NCBI GenBank assembly: GCA_016285145.1 | Contig: JAEEQE010000033.1 | Coordinates: 1-35,747 of the forward strand | Source of the DNA: Bacteroidales bacterium | Lineage (GTDB): Bacteria > Bacteroidota > Bacteroidia > Bacteroidales > WCHB1-69 | DNA: 35,747 nt | Reading direction: 5' to 3' | Shown: in pieces, positions 16,606 through 25,129 of the stretch | Layout: every line of letters starts with the position of its first letter | Position numbering within the stretch: the first letter of the stretch is position 1 | Notes under the pieces: generated by a model | What the model saw: only the letters and a program-made list of their open reading frames with translations | What the model was told of the DNA's origin: nothing | The model's database searches: none | Translations under genes and position numbers: made by a program

Positions 16606-16654
16606 CTTTGTTTCAAAGGATTATGAAAATAGGTTTAATGGTATGAATGGGATG

Positions 16655-16662
16655 CAAAGGTA
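16655..16662 (-). promoter_or_regulatory. -7 promoter element of the Y-family polymerase
   Basis: On the minus strand this reads TACCTTTG then C, 49 nt before the polymerase ATG. It is divergent from the thioredoxin promoter at 16765. Confidence 0.7.
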
Positions 16663-16764
16663 CAAAAAAAAGAATGCCTCACACAAGATTGGAATGCGAT
16701 GAATGCACTTTTTTCTTTTGTTTTGAAATTGTCGCCATTCTGTTCGGGAATGGGATAAAAATGC

Positions 16765-16772
16765 TATTTTTG
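16765..16772 (+). promoter_or_regulatory. -7 promoter element of the thioredoxin-like gene
   Basis: TATTTTTG followed by C, 58 nt before the ATG at 16831. Confidence 0.65.
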
Positions 16773-16830
16773 CGGCAGGGAATGATATGACGTTGGAGGT
16801 GTTTATAAATAATGTTTTAATATTCGGAAT

Positions 16831-17337
16831 ATGAAAAAAATCATCATTGTCTCTGCACTTCTGATGGCCGCATTGAACATACAAGCCCAAACCACATTAC
16901 CTAAAGTATATAATGAGGAAATTAATCCTAATAAACAGATAAACAATGCTTTACAAAAAGCAAATGGAGAGGATAAATTCGTGGTTTGCCAAGTGGGCGG
17001 CAACTGGTGCCCGTGGTGTCTGCGTTTCGCCGATTTCATCACCAATGACAGCATCATCAGCAAGGTGATAGAGGATAATTTCATCTACATTCATGTGAAC
17101 TACAATCCTCGTCAGACGAGTGAGGAAATGAATGCGCAGCAGGCTGCCATGATGAAACGCCTTGGCAATCCGGGCCGTTTCGGCTATCCTGTGTTTGTGA
17201 TTCTGGATGGAGAGGGCCGGGTGGTGCACATTCAGGACTCCAGCTTCTTGGAGGAGGGGAAGGGGTATAATCGGGAGAAGGTGCTTCGGTTTTTCCGAAG
17301 TTGGACACCCGCAGCCGTTCGAGGAAAGGAGTTCTAA
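16831..17337 (+). CDS. Exported thioredoxin-like protein (CPWC motif)
   Basis: A 168-residue protein with an N-terminal signal peptide (MKKIIIVSALLMAALNIQAQ) is expected in the periplasm. The core carries W59-C60-P-W-C63, a CxxC redox site in the thioredoxin fold, followed by a helix. The conserved cis-proline loop appears as FGYPVFVILDGEG near residue 130. The arrangement resembles the thioredoxin_7/DUF255-like group, rather than classic thioredoxin (CGPC). It may reduce or oxidise exported proteins, which is inferred from location. No partner gene (such as a DsbD-like reductase) is adjacent. A terminator follows at 17371. Confidence 0.85.
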   Translation: MKKIIIVSALLMAALNIQAQTTLPKVYNEEINPNKQINNALQKANGEDKFVVCQVGGNWCPWCLRFADFITNDSIISKVIEDNFIYIHVNYNPRQTSEEMNAQQAAMMKRLGNPGRFGYPVFVILDGEGRVVHIQDSSFLEEGKGYNREKVLRFFRSWTPAAVRGKEF

Positions 17338-17370
17338 GGGAAAATAACTGCATCATCAACTGTTAACAAA

Positions 17371-17399
17371 AAAAGGACCGAAAAATTCGGTCCTTTTTT
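17371..17399. terminator. Bidirectional terminator
   Basis: A perfect 12-bp inverted repeat, AAAAGGACCGAA and TTCGGTCCTTTT, closes a 3-nt AAA loop, with T residues after the right arm and A residues before the left arm. It ends the thioredoxin transcript and serves the converging lipoprotein gene. Confidence 0.9.
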
Positions 17400-17418
17400 G
17401 TCATGCGTGGTGTATTTG

Positions 17419-17646
17419 TTACTCCTGCACACATTCTACTTTTTGTGAAATCGTTTCCCCATCGATGGTGGTGGTCTGTTCGGAATTCATGTCAGAACAT
17501 TTTCCTTTTTCAATGGTTAAAGTCGTGTGAGTCACATAGGCCGGTTCATCCGGGAATTGTTGCGTGGAAGTGCAGTTGCAGGTTTTCTTGCATCCGACGA
17601 ACATAAAGGCACTGGCAATAGCAACCAGTAAAAGAACTTTCTTCAT
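17419..17646 (-). CDS. Small lipoprotein, 75 residues
   Basis: The 75-residue product begins with a basic, hydrophobic signal segment that ends in the lipobox FVGC, with the lipidated cysteine at residue 19. It would be attached to a membrane after cleavage. The mature part is short and polar, with C-N-C near the start and two more Cys (about residues 50 and 72), which could form disulfides. I do not recognise a family. It has its own promoter (17757-17764) and faces the thioredoxin-like gene. The pairing is suggestive only. Confidence 0.75.
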   Translation of the reverse strand: MKKVLLLVAIASAFMFVGCKKTCNCTSTQQFPDEPAYVTHTTLTIEKGKCSDMNSEQTTTIDGETISQKVECVQE

Positions 17647-17756
17647 TTTTTTTTAACGTTTTTTAGGACTCATGTTTGTTTTGTCTCCTATCTGATTGGC
17701 GAGTCCGCACAACCTCTCAAACAGTGCTCCTCATCTTTTGTGGGATTTTGATGCCG

Positions 17757-17764
17757 CAAAAATA
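17757..17764 (-). promoter_or_regulatory. -7 promoter element of the small lipoprotein
   Basis: On the minus strand this reads TATTTTTG followed by C, about 110 nt before the lipoprotein ATG. Confidence 0.6.
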
Positions 17765-17820
17765 CAATTTTTACAAAATAACCATGTTAAATGGATTACT
17801 TTTTTTTTCGTATCCCGATA

Positions 17821-20800
17821 TCAGTCCCCATATTTCACGAACTTTGCCTCGCGCCGTTCTCCATCCGCATACTCTACCTGCAGAATATAGCTTCCGGACT
17901 TCAACGCTGTAATATCCAGCACCGTTGGAGTTGCTACCTTCTGGATCAGCACCTTCTTGCCGCCGGCATCATAGACAGACATGGCATGTGTGGTCTTATC
18001 GCCGGTTTCCACCATCAAATAGTTAACAGTGGGATTCGGGTAAACCTTCAGTGTCGGATACTCATGGTCTTGAGGATCTGGTGTGTTGTCGATAACATAA
18101 ACCGTAACGGTACTGCGCGGACTGATGCACAGAAGCGTGTCGTCCTGATAGTGTTCTTCCAGATAATACGTGGTTGTGTCATAAAGCGCTGGTGTGGTGA
18201 AAAGACCGCCCACAGCGATGGCCTGCGAAGCCGTGTCGGAATCGTACCAGTGCACCTCATTTTGTGCCAGCGCGACCACCGTGGTCTGCATCCCCGGCAA
18301 GATGTACTGGTCGAAGGCTACGGGCGCCTCGACCTGCGGATGGAGCTCCACGTCGTGTCGGATCCCTACGCCCGGACGCGTGGTGACGGTGAACGTCACC
18401 GGCTGATAGCAGGGGGCGGAGACCTCCACCGTGTAGGTGCCGGCCATGATCGGACGATGATACACGCCCAAGGGCAGATGCGAATAGACCTCGGAGTGGA
18501 AACGGTCGTGATTCAGCACTTTCACTTGCGCCTCGACGGGCTCGTGGGTCTCGGCATCGGTGACCATGCCCCAGAATCCGTAGCTGCTCTCCACCGCGTA
18601 GCTCAGCAGCGCGTCCTTGCTCTTGTCCCAGAAGGTGGGCAGCACCGTCGTGTCCGTGATCACCGGGATGTAGCTCATCTCGATGGTCACCTCACGGCAA
18701 CGCTGGTAGTAGGTCATGTAATCCTGTCGGCCGCCAGCGAGCGGGCTCCAGTCGGCACCTTCGATGACCGAGCGTCCGCGGTAATCGCCGTAGAGATAGG
18801 CGGTGTCCTGCGCGTGACACAGCGAGGCGTAGTTCTGGCCCGTATAGCGGAACCAGTCGGCGTCGGCATGGGAGCGCTGCTGAGTGGTCCAGGCATCCCA
18901 CGGGTAGTTCACGATTTCGGCGCCGCAATGGAAGTTGACCGACATCACGAAATGGATCGGCGTGACCCAGTCGATGATGGCCTGCGTCTCGGGTTGGATA
19001 TTTGCTTCGCCCTCTAACCCTGGCAGGTAGGGATAATTGCGGTTTAGCTGTACATCGTTGTAGTTGTGGTAGATGGAATGGATGCCGTCTTTCAAGATCA
19101 GGTCGTTGGTCAGGTAATAGGTCCCGTCGGGGTTCTCCAGCGGACAGATGTATAGGTCAACACTGTCCAACAGCCGCTGAACGGCAGTGTCAGTGGTGGC
19201 GTTGTTCAGAATGTAGTCGGCCAGCCGCAGCGTCATGTAGTAGCACACCGTTTCCCACCCGTGCATCGTTGACGAATAGAGGAAGGCCGGTTTCGTGGTG
19301 GTCTGTCCCAGAGTCTTGCTGATGTGAATGGCGAAGATGGAATGATGCAAATCCGGATGGGGCGTGTCCTCTAAAATGGTGTCTATCTGACAAAGATTCG
19401 GGAAGGAGTCCCGGAAATGTTGCAGAAGTTGGGTGTAAACATCGTAAGTCGGGTACTTGTTCCACCGCAGCATCTCCTCCAATGTTTCGGCCATGTGGCT
19501 GTTGCTTGCATCTTTACATTCGGACGACAGCTCGTAGGGTAGGGCGTCCCTATCCTCCGGCATGACCGCTGCCGGCGCGGTGTTGAGCTGGATGCATACG
19601 CTGTCGGAATGGGCCGACTCCATGTCGCCGCAGCTGTAGGTGATTGAGTAGCAGTGCTCTCCGGTGGTGGCGAGACTGTCCACATACACCGAGTCGGTCA
19701 CTCCCGAGGCGATCAGCATCCCGTCGCGATAGACGTTGCATAGGTGCCCGCTCGTCCTCCGGCCCTGTATGGTGAGGTCGTCCAGGCAAAACATATACTG
19801 GTCGTGCGAGACGCAGTGCACCGCCACATACTTGGCCGCGGCGGGCACCATGAAGGAGTATTCGTTCCACTCGGCGTTGGTCGTGATGGTGTCGCTGTGC
19901 AAGGGGATGAAGCTGTTGGCATTGGTGTCCGTCATCGAATAGGCCGCCACGAATTTCTCATCCGGAAACCGGTCGGCGAAGCTGCGGGCGAAGAATGAGA
20001 ATGTGAAGGGCTCGGTGAAATCCAGTTCAGGGCTTACAATCCAATCGTCATTGGCAACATTCGGGTGGTAAGGACTCCCGAAAAACCGATGTCCCGAATG
20101 TGCCGTGGTGTTGTACTGATTCCCCGCAAGGAGATAGTCATCCAACACAACAAATGCCATGGGCGATCCCACATTGGGAAAACTCAAAACACTGAAGGCA
20201 GCCGTGGGTGCCCCGTCGCCGTCGATATAGTGCCATCCCAGTGTGCCAGGTGAATTAACAGTCCCGTAAGGATGTCCTTCCACATCATCAAAAAGCAGGA
20301 TTTCTTCCGAATGATAGGCGCTGCCCCACGAGAGCGTCACCTCGTTTCCTCTGACTGTGGATTGCGGTCTTCCCGGTGTCTCGCATGAATCTGTGCTGAA
20401 TTGGGCTATGATGCCATCCGGAAGCTGTATGTCGTCTAACCACACGCAATCCGACCCTTTGCTTTTCGTCTGGTTTTTTGTATAGCAGAACTTCAGCACA
20501 TGATAGCCCGAACTGATTGGGCATTGAAACTCGCTCCACTCCACATATCCCGCTAACGAGTCGCGCAGCTCCCCGTCTAACCAGAAGAGGAACGCTCCGC
20601 TACCCTCTGCCGAAAAGACCCTGCGGTAATACGAAAGATTCCCGCTCTCCGTCAGATAGACCCCCAGTTGCATCACTGACTCCGTATTCAACGTATAGTA
20701 GTTTCCGCTTCGGGCGCAATATCGGCCGTTGTGCGCTCCCTCACTGGTGATTTCCCAACGATACTGCGTGCCGGGACGCTCCCAAGAAAGGAAAGTGAAA

Positions 20801-20904
20801 TCCCCGGTTTCCCAGTCCTCCGCAATCGGGTGCGAAACCACTTGGCCCGACAATGGCACGGCCAGAATTGCCATAATACAAACAATGAAACTCTTGATTC
20901 TCAT
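17821..20904 (-). CDS. Secreted M14 zinc carboxypeptidase with T9SS sorting domain
   Basis: The 1027-residue product has a signal peptide (MRIKSFIVCIMAILAVPLSG). Two choice-of-anchor-J-like jelly-roll modules follow (about residues 30-170 and 205-380), then an Fn3-like stretch. The peptidase domain spans about 480-770. Its zinc ligands are H548 and E551 (STMHGWET) and H659 (NFHCGAE), with the catalytic Glu at 742 (VTIEMSY). A carboxypeptidase regulatory-like domain follows. The last 80 residues are a T9SS type A sorting domain (KVYPNPTVNYLMVE, then GSYILQVEY). It would be carried across the outer membrane by the type IX system and released or anchored at the surface. Specificity is unknown. 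The plus-strand ORF overlapping its 3' end is a shadow. Confidence 0.92.
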   Translation of the reverse strand: MRIKSFIVCIMAILAVPLSGQVVSHPIAEDWETGDFTFLSWERPGTQYRWEITSEGAHNGRYCARSGNYYTLNTESVMQLGVYLTESGNLSYYRRVFSAEGSGAFLFWLDGELRDSLAGYVEWSEFQCPISSGYHVLKFCYTKNQTKSKGSDCVWLDDIQLPDGIIAQFSTDSCETPGRPQSTVRGNEVTLSWGSAYHSEEILLFDDVEGHPYGTVNSPGTLGWHYIDGDGAPTAAFSVLSFPNVGSPMAFVVLDDYLLAGNQYNTTAHSGHRFFGSPYHPNVANDDWIVSPELDFTEPFTFSFFARSFADRFPDEKFVAAYSMTDTNANSFIPLHSDTITTNAEWNEYSFMVPAAAKYVAVHCVSHDQYMFCLDDLTIQGRRTSGHLCNVYRDGMLIASGVTDSVYVDSLATTGEHCYSITYSCGDMESAHSDSVCIQLNTAPAAVMPEDRDALPYELSSECKDASNSHMAETLEEMLRWNKYPTYDVYTQLLQHFRDSFPNLCQIDTILEDTPHPDLHHSIFAIHISKTLGQTTTKPAFLYSSTMHGWETVCYYMTLRLADYILNNATTDTAVQRLLDSVDLYICPLENPDGTYYLTNDLILKDGIHSIYHNYNDVQLNRNYPYLPGLEGEANIQPETQAIIDWVTPIHFVMSVNFHCGAEIVNYPWDAWTTQQRSHADADWFRYTGQNYASLCHAQDTAYLYGDYRGRSVIEGADWSPLAGGRQDYMTYYQRCREVTIEMSYIPVITDTTVLPTFWDKSKDALLSYAVESSYGFWGMVTDAETHEPVEAQVKVLNHDRFHSEVYSHLPLGVYHRPIMAGTYTVEVSAPCYQPVTFTVTTRPGVGIRHDVELHPQVEAPVAFDQYILPGMQTTVVALAQNEVHWYDSDTASQAIAVGGLFTTPALYDTTTYYLEEHYQDDTLLCISPRSTVTVYVIDNTPDPQDHEYPTLKVYPNPTVNYLMVETGDKTTHAMSVYDAGGKKVLIQKVATPTVLDITALKSGSYILQVEYADGERREAKFVKYGD

Positions 20905-20981
20905 AACCCTGTCAGACTTCTTGTTTTTGTAATATCAAAGTGAAAAGAATGATTTTCCAAACAAATATGAAAAATCGGAGG

Positions 20982-20989
20982 CAAATGTA
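20982..20989 (-). promoter_or_regulatory. -7 promoter element of the M14 peptidase
   Basis: On the minus strand this reads TACATTTG then CC, 78 nt before the ATG. Confidence 0.65.
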
Positions 20990-21093
20990 CACATTTTATC
21001 TTTGTTCTGTGAAAATGAAATTCGGAAGAAAAATCATTATTTAATCGTATTAAATATTATATCCATTTTTATCCGATAGAAAAAATTTTTTTC

Positions 21094-21101
21094 TATCTTT
21101 G
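21094..21101 (+). promoter_or_regulatory. -7 promoter element of gatE-gatD
   Basis: TATCTTTG followed by CC, in an A/T-rich stretch. The ATG of gatE is 165 nt downstream, leaving an unusually long leader. Confidence 0.8.
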
Positions 21102-21107
21102 CCGCTT

Positions 21108-21265
21108 GTTTTTGAGGGGCAATAGGGAACGTGCAAAAGGAAACAGGAACTTATTCCTGGAACAGCCTCGAAGAGGCAAGACGCACGAAGTGCAATTAAC
21201 CCCATGTCAGCGGTATTGGCCGCAGTGTGGGGATGGTGAATGGCAAACAATAAACTATAAACGAT
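21108..21265 (+). promoter_or_regulatory. Structured 5' leader of gatE-gatD, candidate cis-regulatory RNA
   Basis: Four hairpins can be drawn by eye. CAGGAA/TTCCTG (21144-21149, 21154-21159) has a CTTA loop. GCCTC/GAGGC (21165-21169, 21173-21177) and GCAC/GTGC (21183-21186, 21190-21193) both have a GAA loop. A larger stem pairs CCCCAT (21200-21205) with GTGGGG (21227-21232) and GCGG with CCGC inside it. Alternative pairings exist: CGTGC (21130-21134) with GCACG (21183-21187), and GGGG (21116-21119) with CCCC (21200-21203). It does not match a riboswitch I know. Whether it binds a tRNA, protein or metabolite is unknown. Confidence 0.45.
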
Positions 21266-23233
21266 ATGCAAACCATCAATCCTCAGGAAAATTACGAGAA
21301 AAGCCGCAAGGCCATCGGCTATGTGGACCGCAAGGAGGCCACCCAAGCCGACTACGACCGCATCGGCTTCATGTCCGGGCTGGAGGTTCACCAGCAACTG
21401 GCCACAAAAGAGAAACTCTTCTGCCGCTGCCCTGCCGGCATCTTCCAGAAACCCGACGAATACGACGCGGAGTTGCTGCGCCACATGCGCCCCACGCTCT
21501 CCGAGATGGGCGAGTACGACGGCACGGCCCTCATGGAGTTCAAAACCCGCAAGAACATTGTCTATCGCATCGCGCACCGCACGGCGTGTACCTACGAAGT
21601 AGATGACACCCCGCCTTTCCCCATCAACCCCGAAGCATTGCAATATGCGCTCGAGATTGCCCTCGCTTCCAAACTGAAAATCGTTGGCGAGGTGCATATC
21701 ACACGTAAACAGTACCTTGACGGCTCCATTCCTACAGGTTTCCAGCGTACTGCCATTCTCGGTATTGATGGTGAAATACAGCTGAAGAACAAAAAGGTGC
21801 GCCTCATCCAGCTCAGCGTGGAGGAGGATGCCTGCCGCGAAGTCTCCGACATCGGCCACACGAGAATCTATCGTACCGACCGTTTGGGTATGCCGCTGAT
21901 TGAGACGGTGACCTACCCTGAGATGGTGAATCCCGACGAAGTGGAGGAGGCATGTAACTACATCCGCTTCCTGAACCGCAGCACCGGACGCGTGCGCACG
22001 GGCATCGGTGCAGGTCGTGAGGACGTGAACGTGAGCTGCACCGGCGGCACCCGCATCGAGGTCAAGGGCGTGGCCCACACCAAGTGGATTCCGGAGGTTA
22101 CCCACGTGGAGTGCTTCCGCCAGTGGGCGCTGCTCGCTATCCGCGAGCAACTGAAAGCCCGCATCTCCAAAGAGAATTGGAAAATGAACTATACGGAACT
22201 CAACCCCAAGGAGTTCCATTTCTACTTCGATCCCATCACCGATGCCATCAAGAACGGGGCTAAGGTGTATGCTGTCAATCTGCCGCAGTTTGCAGGTCTG
22301 CTCTCCCATTTCACACAACCCGGTCATCCCTTCTACAGCGAGTTCGCCGACCGGCTGAAGGTCATCGCCTGTCTGGAACGCCCCAACATGGCTACCAGCG
22401 AGGATTTGGAGGATGTGGTGAGCCGCAGCGTCTTCGAGAAGGCCGCCAAGGCTATGAATGCCGGCGACAATGACGCGCAGATTATCTTCTGGGCTCCCGA
22501 AGACGATGTGAAGACCGCCCTCGAGACCATCGAGGAGCGTGCGCTGATGGCCTTTGACGGCGTGCCGCAAGAGACTCGCAAGGCCCTGACCGACTGCACC
22601 ACCATCTTCGAGCGCGTGCTGCCCGGCGCCGACCGTATGTACCCCGACACCGACTCCGCGCCCATCCCGTTGACCAACGACTACATCGAGGAGCTGCGCA
22701 AGAACATCCCCGACGCTGTCGCCGACCGCTACGCCCAGATGGTCGAGTGGGGCGTGCCGCAGGACTGCTTCAAGTACATCTTCACACACAACCTCTTCCC
22801 GCTCATCAAGAAAATTGCCGACGAACTTGGCTATTGTCCCAAATACATCAGCACCCTCTTCGGCCAGCGGCTCAAGCACATGCACGGCCAGTACGGCAGA
22901 ATACCGTTCTGCACCTGCAAGCTCTACGACTTGTTCGCTTTCATAAAGAAAGAGAATCTCGACAAAGGCATCGTGCTTGATTTGTTAAAGCTAATGTTCG
23001 AGCATCCGACCGCCACGATGGAGGAACTTCTGAAACTCACGGGCTACACCAAAGCGTCCAAGCAGGAACTTATGGATCGAATGTTCGAGGCTGCCGACAC
23101 GTTCAAACAACGTCGCAACCGTATGATAGAAGATGGCTCCGACCTCAGAAACACAATGCTCGGCACCATCCGCCCGTTGGCTGTGGGCAATGTCTCATTC
23201 ACCGAACTGGCCAGCGAGATAAAAACCTTATAA
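21266..23233 (+). CDS. gatE: Glu-tRNA(Gln) amidotransferase subunit E
   Basis: GatE is the tRNA-binding and kinase subunit of the GatDE complex. It phosphorylates Glu-tRNA(Gln) and, with ammonia released by GatD, makes Gln-tRNA(Gln). The 655-residue product has the GatB/E signatures GLEVHQQLATKEKLFC (near 38-53), then DGSIPTGFQRT, LSVEEDACRE, TDRLGMPLIE, and REDVNVSCTGGTRIEVKG. It also has the inserted central domain (about 320-450) found in GatE but not in bacterial GatB, and the helical C-terminal tail domain. This length and insert favour GatE over GatB (about 480). GatDE is normally described as archaeal. gatD follows 22 nt later, and no gatA or gatC is near. The frame is intact, so this is not a remnant. 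Confidence 0.9.
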   Translation: MQTINPQENYEKSRKAIGYVDRKEATQADYDRIGFMSGLEVHQQLATKEKLFCRCPAGIFQKPDEYDAELLRHMRPTLSEMGEYDGTALMEFKTRKNIVYRIAHRTACTYEVDDTPPFPINPEALQYALEIALASKLKIVGEVHITRKQYLDGSIPTGFQRTAILGIDGEIQLKNKKVRLIQLSVEEDACREVSDIGHTRIYRTDRLGMPLIETVTYPEMVNPDEVEEACNYIRFLNRSTGRVRTGIGAGREDVNVSCTGGTRIEVKGVAHTKWIPEVTHVECFRQWALLAIREQLKARISKENWKMNYTELNPKEFHFYFDPITDAIKNGAKVYAVNLPQFAGLLSHFTQPGHPFYSEFADRLKVIACLERPNMATSEDLEDVVSRSVFEKAAKAMNAGDNDAQIIFWAPEDDVKTALETIEERALMAFDGVPQETRKALTDCTTIFERVLPGADRMYPDTDSAPIPLTNDYIEELRKNIPDAVADRYAQMVEWGVPQDCFKYIFTHNLFPLIKKIADELGYCPKYISTLFGQRLKHMHGQYGRIPFCTCKLYDLFAFIKKENLDKGIVLDLLKLMFEHPTATMEELLKLTGYTKASKQELMDRMFEAADTFKQRRNRMIEDGSDLRNTMLGTIRPLAVGNVSFTELASEIKTL

Positions 23234-23255
23234 ACCAATTTTCAATTCTGTAAAT

Positions 23256-24731
23256 ATGGACGACAAAACCACATTCCAAGGATATAAAGGACGGGCATTG
23301 GAGATGCTCAAAAAATATGACGTTCACGTGTGGGACAAGGCCGAGGTCGAGACCACGCGCGGGCACTTCTCGGGCAAGATCTTGCCCAGGGCCGAGAACA
23401 CCGACGACATTCACATCGTGATGAAGGTGGCCACCGGTTACAATATCGGTATCGATATCGAGACTATCACCGACATGAAGGGTGAGCGCGACCCGCAACC
23501 CGTATTCAAGATTCCGGAGAAGGAATTCCCTTACACACCGGGCTTGCCGCACGTGAAACTGCTCGGCACCGGCGGCACCATCGCCTCGCGGTTGGACTAC
23601 CGCACCGGCGCGGTGATTCCCGCCTTCTCGCCCGGCGAGCTCTACGGTGCCGTGCCCGAGCTGGCCGACATCTGCAACTTGGAGACCGAGAAGGTCTTCG
23701 CCGTCTTCTCCGAGAACATGTCGCCGACGGAGTACAAGGCCTTGGCCAACAAGATCGGTGACGAAATCAAGAAGGGCATTGAGGGTATTGTAATCGGTCA
23801 TGGTACCGACACGCTGGCGCACACCGCCACCGCGTTGACCTATATGTGCCAGAACCTGCCCATGCCGGTGGTGCTGGTCGGTTCCCAACGCTCCTCCGAC
23901 CGTCCGAGTTCCGATGCTGCCCTGAACCTAATGCACGCCATGACCGCTGCCGGTCACGGTGACATCGCCGAGGTGATGGTCTGTATGTTCGGTCCCACCA
24001 GCGACGACTATGGTTTCCTGCACCGCGGCACGCGCGTGCGCAAGATGCACAGCTCCTACCGTTCCACGTTCCGTACCATCGGCGACACGCCGTTGGCCAC
24101 GGTGAACCGCAAGGACGGCGTGCAGCCCATCAAGGAGGTCTATAACCACCGCCGCCACGGCGAGCAGCACCGCCAAGTGGAGGTCATCACCAACTACGAG
24201 GACTACAAGCGCAGCATCGCCAAGAACGACCCGAACGTCACCCGCATCGTGCCGACGTTCGACGACCGTGTGGCCATCCTCTACTACTACCCGGGTATGA
24301 AACCCGACGTGCTGGACGCCTTGATTGACAACGGCTACAAGGGCATTGTGTGGGACGGCACCGGCCTCGGGCACGTCAACAAGGGTATGTTCGACGCCAT
24401 CCAGCGCGCCACCGACGCGGGCGTGCACCAGTACATGAGCGTGCAGACCATCTGGGGCTACACCCACATGTTCGTCTATGACACCGGCCGTGACATGATG
24501 GCGCGCGGCATCATCCCCGCCGACAACATGCTGGCGGAGAGTTCCTACATCAAACTCGGCTGGGCGTTGGGCCTTACCAAGGACAGCGGCCAAAAGAGAG
24601 AGGATGTGAAGAAGCTGATGCTGACCCCCATCAACGACGAGATCACCAAGCGCGAACCCTACGACGGCTACCTCGTCTATCAAGGCGGCGTGCCGGAGGT
24701 GGAGGAATTTGTGAAGAAGGTGAGAAAGTAG
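23256..24731 (+). CDS. gatD: Glu-tRNA(Gln) amidotransferase subunit D (asparaginase-like)
   Basis: GatD hydrolyses an amide donor (Gln or Asn) and feeds ammonia to GatE. The 491-residue product has an N-terminal beta domain (about 1-90), as in archaeal GatD but not in ordinary asparaginases. The asparaginase domain follows. The four catalytic residues of the archaeal enzyme (reported as T101, T177, D178 and K254 in Methanothermobacter) have counterparts T108 (GTGGTIAS), T184 and D185 (GHGTDT) and K263 (TRVRKMHSS), with near-identical spacing. This argues for a functional enzyme. The tail ends in YQGGVPEVEEFVKKVRK. A stand-alone L-asparaginase is the alternative; the N-terminal domain, spacing and gatE partner disfavour it. 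A partial copy of its 3' end follows at 24953. Confidence 0.9.
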   Translation: MDDKTTFQGYKGRALEMLKKYDVHVWDKAEVETTRGHFSGKILPRAENTDDIHIVMKVATGYNIGIDIETITDMKGERDPQPVFKIPEKEFPYTPGLPHVKLLGTGGTIASRLDYRTGAVIPAFSPGELYGAVPELADICNLETEKVFAVFSENMSPTEYKALANKIGDEIKKGIEGIVIGHGTDTLAHTATALTYMCQNLPMPVVLVGSQRSSDRPSSDAALNLMHAMTAAGHGDIAEVMVCMFGPTSDDYGFLHRGTRVRKMHSSYRSTFRTIGDTPLATVNRKDGVQPIKEVYNHRRHGEQHRQVEVITNYEDYKRSIAKNDPNVTRIVPTFDDRVAILYYYPGMKPDVLDALIDNGYKGIVWDGTGLGHVNKGMFDAIQRATDAGVHQYMSVQTIWGYTHMFVYDTGRDMMARGIIPADNMLAESSYIKLGWALGLTKDSGQKREDVKKLMLTPINDEITKREPYDGYLVYQGGVPEVEEFVKKVRK

Positions 24732-24761
24732 CGATGTATAATAATTTGTAATGAATAATTG

Positions 24762-24788
24762 TAGGGACGTCACAATGTGGCGTCCCTA
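24762..24788 (+). terminator. Hairpin after gatD, probable terminator
   Basis: TAGGGACG (24762-24769) pairs with CGTCCCTA (24781-24788), and CAC/GTG extends the stem inside, with an AAT loop. It is A/T-rich on the right (TATTATATAATAT) rather than a clean U tract. It is well placed to end the gatE-gatD transcript. Confidence 0.6.
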
Positions 24789-24826
24789 TATTATATAATA
24801 TCCATCCGATTATACAGCGACAACAT

Positions 24827-25129
24827 TTGATGGCAGACAAGGATGTGGGCACGGTGAAAGCATTGCAGCAGATTCGACTATCTCGTGTTATTACGAGCAG
24901 GAAGGGCAAACCGTACACAATCCTGGGGTTGAATTGCTGGAAAAGAATATTCACCCCCATCAACGACGAAATCACCTATTGCGAGCCCTGCGACGGCTGC
25001 CTCGTCTGTCAAGGCGGCGTGCCGGAAGAGGAGGAGCTCTATTGGGCTATTTTAACACATCGCACGCTGAGGCCCATGCCTTTGTCCTGTGTGGTGTCAA
25101 TGAGCATCGGGCAGCTGTGCGTGATGTAG
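24827..25129 (+). pseudogene. Partial duplicate of the gatD 3' end inside a 100-codon frame
   Basis: Bases 24953-25035 align without gaps to gatD 24624-24706; I count about 10 differences in 83 by hand. The copied protein part changes KREPYDGYLVYQGGVPE to YCEPCDGCLVCQGGVPE, so the Tyr codons become Cys codons. This gives C-EP-C-DG-C-LV-C, a CxxCxxCxxC pattern. The rest of the frame (MADKDVGTVKALQQIRLSR and onward) does not resemble gatD. No promoter is visible, and the frame ends antisense to the 3' end of the FISUMP gene. I treat it as a fragment left by a local duplication. A short real Cys-rich peptide is possible but unsupported. Confidence 0.6.

Noticed and set aside
17791-19017. 408-codon plus-strand ORF
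   Set aside because: It lies antisense to the 3' end of the clear M14 peptidase, has no family match, and looks like a GC-driven shadow.
21116-21203. Cobalamin riboswitch, suggested by AATAGGGAA
   Set aside because: The B12-box-type core segments that should follow (GCCCCCGCAACTGT-like) are missing.
21050-22885. 611-codon minus-strand ORF
   Set aside because: It is antisense to gatE, whose motifs are certain. The translation has no recognisable domains.
24624-25035. Diversity-generating retroelement with the gatD tail as template
   Set aside because: The differences between copies are not limited to adenines, and no reverse transcriptase is present.
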